A stretch of 64,000 nucleotides of DNA from Rhynchopus euleeides (lineage: Eukaryota; Euglenozoa; Diplonemea; Diplonemida; Diplonemidae): the NCBI GenBank assembly GCA_963210315.1, contig OY723249.1, positions 1,240,569-1,304,568 on the forward strand. Reading direction: 5' to 3'. Positions 38,428 to 49,000 of this stretch are shown here, one piece after another. The notes beneath the pieces are model-generated. The model made no database searches, was not told the origin of the DNA, and was given only the letters and a program-made list of their open reading frames with translations. Numbering within the stretch: the stretch's first letter is position 1; each line of letters begins with the position of its first letter. A program made the position numbers and the translations under genes.

Positions 38428-38650
38428 CCAAGTGTCGTTTGTTCGTGCGTTGTTCTGCCCTCGGAGTACTCTCTGGTGGCAGTCTGGCCCCAAGGTGAAG
38501 TGGCCTGCACCCCAACATGTCCAAAAATGTGTTTTTGGCATTGTCGGAGTGTGTGCGGGGTCCAGGAGGCCGTTTTTTTGAGCCGAATTGACCAAAATAA
38601 TTTCCGTCACACTTTTTTTGTGAGGGATGGCTGGAGATCCGCCTCCTCTA
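38428..38650 (+). repeat. Dispersed module R1, copy D
   Basis: A 223-bp version starting CCAAGTGTCGTTTGTTCG and ending GATCCGCCTCCTCTA. It lacks an array at its left; instead it abuts the end of another R1-like copy. Its right end lies 5 bp from a truncated A2 block of retroelement family 2. Confidence 0.85.
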
Positions 38651-38789
38651 AGTCTACACCCCCTTCATCAGGGTCATCTCCCCGCGGCCAACACTCTTCG
38701 TCTTGTCCGCTTTCTTTTATTGTCCCACCCTCCATCCCCCGGACCTCGCCTCAACAGCCTGAATTGGCGGTTGTCGCGGGATCTCTTAA

Positions 38790-40274
38790 CCCTTTCCCGA
38801 CTAACCACGCATATATGCGTGGTTAATGCAAAAAAATTGGGTTTGGGAGGTAAGTTCCTTCGAATGCCACCTTTTTGAAGATTTCTTTTTATGGTGAAAA
38901 GGGCTGGTGAAAAATATTCCACGAACATGCGTGTTTGGACATGTTGGTTTACAGAATTCATGTTCCCGCCGGAGGGGAAAACACGAAAATCCGAGAATTC
39001 TGGTTTTTTGGCCATTTTTTGGAAAAACGAGAAAAAAATGTCAAGACCAAGTAACATGTTGCGAACTTGAACTTTTTGATCGATTTTTTTTTCCTGGAAT
39101 TGTTCTGGGCTGAATCTGTCCGAAAATCGCCGCTTCGCACGGATTCGTGAGGCTGAAAGTGGCCCGGTGGGGGTGACGACACCCAGACCCCATGACCAGG
39201 AATGCTAATTCATTAAAGATTTATCTTTAATGTTTTTACTGTCACCCCGCTAAGCGTAGCGCCCTCCCCCCGACCTTGCACTCCGTTACCTGCTGCTTCC
39301 ACCGTTACCTGCTGCTTAGGGGGAGGGTCCATTGGGTACTCTGGTAGGGTGGTGCGTAAAAAGTGGTTTGCTATTTTTAAAACGCGGGAACCGACATGTC
39401 CAGCGTATAGGATGGCATGTTTTTGGACATCTGAGTTCACGGTGACCATTCTCCATCCAACTAAAAGTTCTAGTAATTGTTAAAATGGCAAACAGAAAAA
39501 CCGGTTTTTTTGGTCATTTTTGGCCGTTTGGCTGGTTGGCGAGGATCTTTAATGGCAGGGGGATCCAGACTCCGGACGCGCGAAGCGCGGCCCCCCCCCG
39601 GAGGGGGGGGGGGATCTTTAATGACCGTTCCTAAAATTAACCAGGGACTTGGCTTTCGCGTTTGTCAAGGGAGGGAAATATTTTTGTTCAACAACCCTGG
39701 CAGTCTCGAACATGGCACGAACAGCGCATTTCACGACAACAAATTCTTTGAAAAAAGACGTTGTTCCGTCCCACTGGACGGCAGAGGTCAAGTTGGCCCC
39801 CCCCCACCCACACCGACCACCCACCTGTATAGGCCCCTATATAGCCTGCATATACGTACCCTGGAAAACCCTCGAAAATCTTTGGTTTTTGCGATCAGCA
39901 GTAACATGCTTTGAACTCCACCATTTGGCGATTGTTTGGCCACCGAGAGTAGGGTTTTGACAACTGTGCTCGAGAAAGCAACAGTAGGCCCTGAGTGGGT
40001 TCCAGATACCCAATATATTTGGGTTGCCAAGGCCACACGCGATTTTTTCAGGATTTCAGGGTGTTTTCACGGTGTGCACTTTGTCACTGCCGGGAAAATG
40101 GAAAAAATAATTTTCCGGGGACTTTGTTTGGTTGTCTTGAATATAATTGCGACAACCGATTTCACCATCAAAAGAAATCTTGAAAAACACCAAAATCCGT
40201 CCAACTTACTCACGATCGCGGTGTGAAACCCGAAATCTCGAAAATTAATTAACCCCCCCGTGGTCGGAAAAGGG
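38790..40274. mobile_element. piggyBac-like non-autonomous element (TTAA target duplication)
   Basis: 1,485 bp bounded by TTAA on both sides (38786-38789 and 40275-40278) where the uninterrupted repeat has a single TTAA. Terminal repeats start CCCTTTCCCGAC at the left, and the inverse of the right end reads CCCTTTTCCGAC. Subterminal inverted words (AGATTTCTTTT, ATGGTGAA at about 38877; mirrored at about 40163) are also present, plus the palindrome CCACGCATATATGCGTGG near the left end. TTAA duplication and CCC-starting termini are piggyBac hallmarks. No transposase frame is present. Confidence 0.75.
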
Positions 40275-40351
40275 TTAACCCCTTCGCATTGCAAGTGAGG
40301 AAAAGCTGAACCGGAAGTCCCCCTTCCCCCTTCCCATCAACACCCCCCCCC

Positions 40352-41150
40352 CCCTAGGGCTAAGTTGGCATGATACGCGTTTCAGAGCACATTTTTGGCG
40401 GGGGCGATACGTGATACGTATCCGATACGGCAACGGCGCTGATACGGCAGGCGTACCCCCGAGCCCCTTTCTAGACACGTATCCGATACGGCGTCCGGAT
40501 AAGGTGTTCAGTGATCTCGTGCCTGATCAGGCAGATAGGGCAGCTGCCCTACCTATTTAATTTTTACTAGTTACGAGCGACGAAGCGTAGCGAAGTCGCG
40601 AAGTAACGAAGGAAATCGTACGACTGAAGCTTTGGATTAGCACCTCATGCCACTTCACAGGGCCTCAACACAGCCTTGAGACAGTGTGCGCTCAACAAAA
40701 AGTAGTCCGGAACTGTTCTCCCACAGTTGCTGGACAGGGTGTCTATAATAAAGCGAAAGGAGTACGATTTCAGTCCGAAACCTTGGTAGGGCAGGCCTGA
40801 CCAGCCTGCCCTACCAGAATAAATACTTCTGATCTGCCCCCACCCCCTGGGCCCCACTGGGCCCAGAGAGCAGGGCTATTCCGAACTATTGACCCAATGA
40901 CCCACCGAATTTGGTCAGGTGCTTGACATGTCATGGACGATATGTCAGCCCGAACATATGTTCACTACCGTGGCCTCCGGCGGCTGGGGGGCTCCGCCCC
41001 CCAGACCCCCTGAAAGGCGATCTGCTGGCTCCTGGGTATGGGGACCGAAAACACTGACCCCATGCAGTGATACGCGAGACGCGAATCGTGATACGTGATA
41101 CGTATCTGATACGCGATACGTATCACGTATCACGCCAACTTAGCCCTAGG
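40352..41150. mobile_element. 0.8-kb TIR element with GATACGTATC subterminal repeats
   Basis: The left end CCTAGGGCTAAGTTGGC has its exact inverse complement GCCAACTTAGCCCTAGG at 41134-41150. Next to both ends lie clustered GATACGTATC-type palindromes. Inside are further hairpins (TAGGGCAGCTGCCCTA, GGTAGGGCAGGCCTG) and an inverse R4 copy. A TA duplication around GGGCTAAG would fit but is ambiguous because CCTAGG is symmetric. No coding capacity. Confidence 0.65.
40968..41012 (-). repeat. Hairpin repeat R4, inverse copy
   Basis: Inverse complement of 23770-23823 and 23941-23997. Confidence 0.85.
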
Positions 41151-42296
41151 GGGGGGTCACTGGGGGGGACAAACCCCAAAATTCCACTTTCCCTCGGAGG
41201 TCATTTTTGGGCCAAAAAAATATGAAAAACCGGTCCAGAATATGTCGGAACCCGGAAATACCCCCACTACAACATGATCTGTGGCCTTGTTATCCTCTCA
41301 GACCCCATCCTAATTTTCCATACCACAACTTGTACCGAGCCCACCCCCGGTGGGCAAGGTCTCATCGTGGTCAACATGCAATGGGCCAAGAAAAGCTCTG
41401 TTCCACCCTTCAAAGCTGCCGAGAGGTTCCTGTGGAGTCTATCGGAACAGCGGTGCAAGCCCTGCTGTGAGATAGCGGTGCTGCAGGTCGCAGATATCGC
41501 ACAAGAAGGTACCTACCGGTTGTTGTACCGGAAGCACACCATGGTGAAGGTGCAGCACAGGTGACACGGTTGCCCCTGTACGAACATATACTCCACTGCA
41601 GCGCTCGCACCCTAGTGCTGACGTGAGCCGAGGTCGGTGTGGATCGAATTCAAACAGGTGTGGTGCACGACTGGCTGGAGGGTCTCAATGACAGTACAGC
41701 TGATCAGCCGCTTTCAGTGTACAGCCTCAACGGTGACTGCACTCGCACAGGTCACCGCAAGCGGAATAGTGAATATTGAGGTGGGGAAATCCCCCTGTAC
41801 CCTCGGCAGAGGATGTGCGCGCATTTGCGAAGCGACCGCGTCCCCAGACAACTGCCCAGGAAGCGTTCCGGGAGATACTTGGCCCACAAACAGGGCGAGA
41901 TCCGCAGCTTCCTGGGAAGGAAACGGGGTGCTGAATTGATGGATCGCGCCGAGGAGAGCGGGCTCCACCAGGATGAATTCACCATACTTGAGCTCCAGGA
42001 GAACCTCCTGGACGATATGTATGCGGAACTTGATACAATGCCTCTTCCCAGTGGTTGTAGTCAAAAAATGACGAAGCCACGCTACTACCCCGAGGTACAA
42101 GTTCTGGTAGGAAAATAAAAAATGGGCGAAAAATGCCTTCCCGGGTGTCAAAAATCACCGAAATGGGCCTAAAACCTGTTTTCCACCACATATCGGCCAA
42201 CAGCTACCCAAAAATAGGCTCTCCGGGGGTCGGAATGGGGGTGTCGGAAAAATTGCTGTTTGTCTACCACTTTTCCTTAGCAGTGACCCCCCCCCC
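41150..42296. mobile_element. Possible 1.1-kb TIR element
   Basis: GGGGGGGTCACTG at the left and CAGTGACCCCCCC at the right are inverse complements. The ends run into G/C runs, so borders are soft. The interior (41330-42060) is balanced in composition and may hold a captured or decayed gene. Confidence 0.4.
41800..42060 (+). pseudogene. Possible decayed coding fragment, unknown product
   Basis: Two phases give protein-like sequence: about 41805-41880 (EDVRAFAKRPRPQTTAQEAF) then about 41880-42055 (QGEIRSFLGRKRGAELMDRA, followed by an acidic helix-rich tail). A single-base shift separates them. Upstream is closed by stops. No family recognised. Confidence 0.3.
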
Positions 42297-42429
42297 TACC
42301 CCCCCCCCCCCCCCACTACCCATTGCCTTTGCCTTTCTTGTCGTTGCGCGCACACATCACCAGGATAATCATAGCCGAGTCGACGTGTATGTGCCCCCTG
42401 TCTGCGATAGCTGGCCAAGGTATGACTCC

Positions 42430-42840
42430 CAGGCTCCCTCGGGCACACGCGCGACATCGATCTTGTCCCCAGGTCCTGGCGGATACAGGTTGATACGCAC
42501 GGTGTGTCACTGTCCCTTGTCGGTGGCTAAGCTGGACTTTCCGGAAGCCATCAGAGCCCCTTACTGTGCCTGGCGTTGGCTCAGCTGCATCTGCTCCCAC
42601 GTGATGCGGGGCCACTCCGGGTGCGTACGCGTCCCCATCAGCAGTGCCACGCCCGACGGAACACTGCGTGGGTCCGGTGCTTGGATTTTGGCCAGCAGTT
42701 TGGTGGGGAAGAACTAGCAGTGCTGCACGACCCAGTTCGCCGCAGTCCACCCTCTCCCGTGTGATGGCGCAGTCCACACCGTCTTCCGCCAACCCCGTGT
42801 GCTTGTTGTACCCGCACAAATAAACAAGCTCTCTCTTCAC
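42430..42840 (-). pseudogene. Decayed minus-strand gene fragment, unknown product
   Basis: From an ATG at 42840 the frame is protein-like for about 37 residues (RELVYLCGYNKHTGLAEDGV). The coding phase then changes near 42725 and continues (VPSGVALLMGTRTHPEWPRI, VRINLYPPGPGDKIDVARVP) with two internal stops. The family 2 repeat ends at 42428, right where this fragment is cut. It is the only minus-strand coding trace near the gene row at 43 kb. Confidence 0.4.
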
Positions 42841-43015
42841 CCGACCGACCCCGGAAGTCAGGTGAAGATCTTTAGGGAAAATCGCGGGGCCGCCATTGCT
42901 TCTATGATGAATCTATCGCATCATCTCAACCACAGGAATACTATACACAGGAGGGGTGGCAGGGTGCTGTTCTTCATGGTTCATCCCGCCTGCACGACAC
43001 GGCATCGCGCGCAGC

Positions 43016-46000
43016 ATGACTGATGGTGCCCGATGGATTCAGTGTGGCGTGCTGCTCTCCTGGGCTATCATAGGCATCTCCGGCTCTACATCCTTCGACA
43101 GCAGCCCCTTCGGGAAGGGAAAAGCTGATGACAGCAGTTTCGGAACTGTCCCGCCCCTCCTTCGGTTCGACTTCACTGACGGTGCCAGTGGGGATGGGTA
43201 CCATGTTGAGCTGTCGCTGAACGCCAGTCTATCCCACGACGATTTTGCAGCGGGGCAAGAGGTGAGGGTCAAGCTGGACGCATATTTTTCAGATAACACA
43301 GCTGAAACCCACAACCGGACGAGCGTTGTCACCGTTGACCAGCAGAATGCAACTCTCGTGTGCATCAACGCCACCTCCGCACTGCAGAATGAGACAGCCA
43401 TCCGCGATGAAGTGGAAAGCACCACCGGCCTCACTGTGCGCTACTTCTACTATGTCAACGCCACGACAGGCGAGTATGGCGCCTGCCTGTATCCCCGGGG
43501 ACAGAACGAGACAGTCGCCACCGGCAGCGAATGGAGCCTCGAGCGTACCACAAAGCTGACTGACACTGCAAGGAACTATGTGAAGTTTAACGCATCTCGT
43601 GGGTCTGGGATGGAGCTCGTCGTATACCCACGCGCTGCTGAGACAACATGCGCCAACTTCCCGGTGAACACCTCGTACTACTTCTACACTCAGGATTTCG
43701 GCGCAGATTCCTATGGCCTCGGCTTTGCTGGGGATGGGCAATCATCGCTGTCTATGTCAGTGTTTGCGACATTCACCGCCCCGCCCTTCCCATTCATCAT
43801 GTGCTTCAGGCGGTATGGCTTGGACGAGTCTCACGGTGTGAACAGCAGCGTCGCGGATGCGTGGCTGCCGCTGTACTCCCCAAGCGGGGAGTGGGTGTTT
43901 GCTGCGAATGTATCACAGGGTGATCCATATGCCATATACTACGACGTGCCCGGCGATGTCATGACACCCTCAGAGTTTCTTGCAATGAAGGTTTACAATT
44001 TCCGCTACGAACAAGGCCTTTCGTTGAATCTGGCATCCGCGATCGACTCTTCTGCCGGAGATAACCTTAAAATCGTGCCACAGGGATGGCCCTGCACATT
44101 CGAGAGTGATGACCACCCCTACTATGGGACGGAGTTCGTAGAAGCTTCAGGCGCCTGGCTCACCGGGGGCAAGCCTGGCCGCTTCGAGGGGTCGCATCTT
44201 GGCGGGGTCGGGGTGTGGGGTTCTGAGGGACTCAACCCGCTAACAGGCGACGCAGCGCCAACAGCAGATCAGCTTGTCACACACCCCAACGGAACCCGGG
44301 TGCAGTACGCTGTGGTGTACGTCGAGACCCCATCGGCAGGGGCCTACGACGTCTGCATCTCGCTGCAGGATGACCGCAAAGGCCTGAAGGGCGTCGAAAA
44401 ATTCAACTTCTCAACGCCGGTATGGAGGAAGGCACGCAGATGCCCGGCAACCAACAGCAGCATCTACGGAAATGCCAGGTGCCACATGTCGCTCGAAGAA
44501 CTGCAGGACAGTATGGGGCTCTCCAACGACGCCATCTCACGATACGACCAGTTCGAAGACCCAGGGATGGGGTTCGACGTGTCGGACCACCACTGGGGGT
44601 GGAGCTCCGTCGACATCACCCCGGGCGGCTGGGGGTACCTCCGGGTCGACACGGGGGACGACCCCGGCGGATCCCTCACGCCGCACCGCTCCCTCCGCTA
44701 TCAAGGGCACGGCATGCGTGAATACTTCAGCCCGCAGGGCGGGGATCAACTCCGCATCGTCCCTGCTGAAAAATTCGGAAATCAAGACCAGGGCCGCGGG
44801 GTCTACGTGAAGGACGACCTGCGCACGAAGGGTTTCTCCCCCTTCTCCACAGGCGGGTCGTACATCAGGGAGGACAGCAGCTCAGGAGCGGGCCACGGTT
44901 CCTTCGCCTCTGTGGGTTGCTGGTCTCCTGAGTTTGACAGATTCGCCGAGTTTTCATCACCCAGCCCCACCTCCACCATCCACCTTTCGGGTGACCCCTC
45001 CGACACTTCGGACCCTGCCGACCGGGGCTGGGCAGCGCCCGGCACCAACCAGGAGTCCCCAACGTATGTTGCAAGCGCGGTGTTCTCTGCGTCGCTGTCC
45101 GCCTCTGTCGAGCTTGGTGATGAGACAACCCGCCTGACAGTGACAGGGTCTGCGTCTCAGTGGTTCGGCTTCCTCCTGCCAACTGCCTCAGGCAGCCTGG
45201 CACAGGGTGAGGGGTATGCTTTGGTCTTCACCTTCGACGCGCAGAGGAGGGAGTCAGACGTCTTTGAATATAAGGTGACAAACTTTACAACATCAACCCT
45301 GCTCGCAAGGTCTGCCAGAGTCATCTCGGAGTACATCCCACAGACCGGGTCTGACCTCCCCACTGGGATGGCTCCGTCGCAGAGGGTGGTTGTGGTGGAG
45401 CGTCCCACAGCCCCAGACTCCTCTGATTACACCGCTTTCTCCACAGGCAGCACCCTGGACCTCCTCCCTAACGAAGGCTCATCACCTTCCTTCTCCGGGT
45501 TTGCGAATGGGACGCAGTTCACCCTCGGGTTTCTCCCAGGGGCGGCAGGCGGGATGGGGCGGAACCAGACAACCGAGGCATTTGCCTCGATCCGTTTCCC
45601 CTTCTCCGCAAACAGCACCCGGTTCTTCGTGTGCTACCGCCCAACCGGGTTCCGGGGCTGGAAGGTGCTGAGGTTTCACGGCGGAGAGACAAGCTATGTC
45701 CCTGCGAAGTGGAAAGGCATCACCTCTGCGACATACCCATTCCACCGGGAGCTGGTTCCGGGGTGGTATGGGCAAGGCTTTGCGGATGTGAGACGGAGGC
45801 TCTCAAACACAACAGCATTCTGGTCGCTGAATTCCACCGAAGGGGGTTCGACAGTTGGTGTGTCTGTCTGGAGCCCCGACAGGATATTTTCGACATTCCC
45901 GAATTCATACTTCCGAGCCTACACCGGGGATGACGCTGTCCTGCGGACACAGGGATTCGCCGTGCGCCTGGTGCCACACCACGCACCCTGCGACGGGCTC

Positions 46001-49000
46001 CATGCCATCGGGCTCAGCCCCCCCTCTACAACACCCCCCCGCAGCATCCTCGGTGGCGGCACCGCCTCTCTTCACTCTGCAGGCCGATTCTTCTCCCAAA
46101 GCATGGACCCAGGCATCACGGAATGCAGTCTGCCCGACCTTCTCCGCACCCCTCCGCTGAAAGACTGCCGCGGCGCAGGCCACGACGACCCCTCCGACGC
46201 CCCAACCCGCTCCTCCATGGTGTTCCACATGAGGCTTCCCACGGGTGGGAGTGCCTTCCGTGTCTGCCTGCGCTACGGAGGGCTGTCGTGGCTCCCCCTC
46301 CCCTCCAACGACACCGTGTCCTGGGGAGGGGGGGGCAACGCGCCGAACCTCTGGGGCATGTCGGTGTCGGAGGGGCAGGATGGCATCGCCGAGAGTCCCC
46401 GGGGGGACTACCGCTATGAGTCCCCTGGTGACCTTCTCCTCACAGAGCCCCCCAGGGGCGTGGGTGTATTCCACGCAGACCCCCTCACCGCAGGGAACGA
46501 CGTCGCGCTGGTTATACAAGACCCTCAGAAGGAGCTGGCCCTCTCCCTCGAAGGTGACGGGGATTGGTTCTGGATAGCCCCGGCTTCACGCCTCTGCACT
46601 CCCGTCGGGCCGGGTGGGCCTGGTGACCCCCAGGAAACCCCTGCAACCCCCTTTGCGAGGTTTGCTCGGGAACTCGCGGTGCCCCACCCCCAGCTGTTTT
46701 GCGACTACCCTGGGTTTCTGGAGAGACGTGCATCCCTCCAACAAGATGGGTCGAATGTCACATCCCTCCTCAACGCCACAGTGGAAGCCGTGTCGCTCCC
46801 CCGGGAGTGCCTCTCGGACTCCACAGCGGAGGGGCTTTTCTGCGGGGGCCACCCCTGTGACTCGGAGCCAGGCTACTTCACCCTCAACCGCATGTCTGCA
46901 AAATCTGGATTCCCCTGGAATTCAATCGCGCCCCGGAATGCCGACGCCCCAATCCTCAACCTGGAGCGAATCGCCGGCGTCCTCACCCTCCCTGACGTAG
47001 ACATCCTCAAGGAATCCGGCTCCGCCGCCGACCCCACAGGCGCCGCGAGGGGCGAGCCCTTCTACCACCCCCCCATGAAGGTCTGCTATAAGCGGGGTGG
47101 CCTCAGCGGCTGGGTCGAAGCACCCCTCCCCCCAGGGAGGGATGCGATTGGGGTTGCAGCGGGTCTGTCTCCCTCAGCGGTGTCGCTGCGGGGGGGTGTG
47201 TGGATGCCAGGAGCCAACGCCAGCGGTGCGGCGGGGGGCGGGGGCGGAGCGGCTTACACAGGGCAGGTGGCGACGTTGAAGGTTTTTGATGCGAAGAGCG
47301 TGAATAAATCTTTTGGAAACATCGCATCTCACCCGCTGGTTGCAGCACTCACCCCGGGGCTTTATACCCCCGACACAACCACCACCTCCACCTCCACCAC
47401 ACACGCCTCTGCGATCGATACGATGAATGCGGAGATCGCATCGGGTAGTGCGGTTTCCCCCGGTAGCCCCCTCCTCAAGCTGGTCCCCCTAGACCCCCCT
47501 GCAGGCACCAGGGTGTCCGCCGCCGCGATGCGGCTCGAGGCGCTGGTCTATCCCGAGAAGGGTGGAGGCGACGCGGAGCTGTTGGGAGGAGCTGCCAGCG
47601 CAGCTGTTGCAGGGAGTGCCGCACCCAGCGCTGCCGCGAGCGACATCAGCATCCGGGCGACGGTCTACACCAGCGGGGCTTCGGAGGTGCGGGTGTCTGT
47701 CAGGTCTTACCTCCTGATGCCATCAGACGTGTCGATACAGCGGAGATGGTTTGCCCTCAGCCTGCCTGTTGCAGCCACGCCCGGGCAGCGGCACTTCATG
47801 TCTTTCCAGCACAACACATCCAGCGGGGCGTACAGCCTCTCCGAAACCACCGTCCTCACCAGCGGCACGGCGATGGCTGCTGGGGCGCCCCTCACTGCCT
47901 CCGCCTCAATCCTCAGCATCTCCGAGGCAAACGGGGTGGTGACGGCTGTGCTGCGCCTGCCGGGAAAACCCCCCTCACCCAGCCACGCCACACTGCCCTC
48001 CACACGGCAGCTCGTCGCCAGCGAGGTGGTTATCGGGGGGGGCATCCTCTTCGATCCCGCTGAGCCCTCCGCCACACTCTACACCATGCCCCTCCAGCTT
48101 GAGAAGCACACCCCGGGCGCCGTGCGCACGTCGTATTTCCGGTACACCCCGACGGGTCGGGAGGACACCCATGTCGCGTGCGACCTCCATCTCGACCGCA
48201 GCATCGGGGTTGTCACCCTAACCATCGAGGGCCCAGCCGACGCCTGGTTTTCCATCGGGTTTGGCCAGCGCCAGATGAAGGGAGCCTATGCCGTGGTGGT
48301 CTACCCCACCTCAGCCGTTGCGTCCGGGCTGCACGCCACAGGGGTTGAGGAGAGGAAGCTAGGGCCCTACACCGCAGGGGAGGTCCTCCCCAGCCAGATG
48401 GTGACGCTGTCCGACTCCACCGTGGGGAACCTCCGTATCCTCAAGCTGGGCAGGCAGGCCGGTGGGATGTCTGCCTCACACTTCTCCTTTTCCTATGAGG
48501 AGCCTCTCCCCTATGCAGTGGCTGTGGGGGAGTCGTGGCCCTTCCGATACCACAAGGGGATGCGTGGGTCCGGTGTCATGCTGCCGGCGTACCTCGTTGC
48601 AGATGCGGGGCATAATATGAACAGCCCGTGCGCGCCCCCGCCGGGGTCGACCTCCAGCAGCCCTTTCATCTCCTCCGCATCGAGGCTTCAATATGGGCTT
48701 CAGGATGGAGCCCTATTTGCTGGATTCCGCACCGTGCTCCCCTCTGCCGGAGGTGTGTATGCCGTCTGCCTTTCTCTCAACTCCACCGGGGGCTGGCGCA
48801 AGGTCGGGGAGCAGCGTGTGGTTGACAGCGAGGCGAGGTACTCCATTGCGACGCCGGGGGACCCCCCGAATCAAGGCGCAGTCTCCATCGCACTGCAGCG
48901 CTGCTCGCCTGTGCCGGGCGAGCCGCATGCCTGCGATGTGGCGGGGTCCTCTGAGAGCCTCGACCTTTCCCCCGAGGGGGACCGGCTGAAGGTGATCCCT

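Larger units (their letters stand above)
38656..42428 (+). mobile_element. Family 2 A2-B2 tail, exploded by three later insertions
   Basis: Pieces of one repeat copy are found in order: 38656-38789 (end of the A2 block and start of B), 40275-40350 (middle of B, from TTAACCCCTTCGC), and 42303-42428 (end of B, to CAAGGTATGACTCC). Together they rebuild most of the 231-bp B unit seen at 5561-5791, with several substitutions, so this copy is older. The interruptions are the elements at 38790-40274, 40352-41150 and 41150-42296. Confidence 0.8.

Noticed and set aside
42956-43015. Upstream in-frame ATG for the giant surface protein
   Set aside because: Starting here would place 20 polar and Cys-rich residues before the signal peptide. 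The ATG at 43016 gives a textbook secretion signal.
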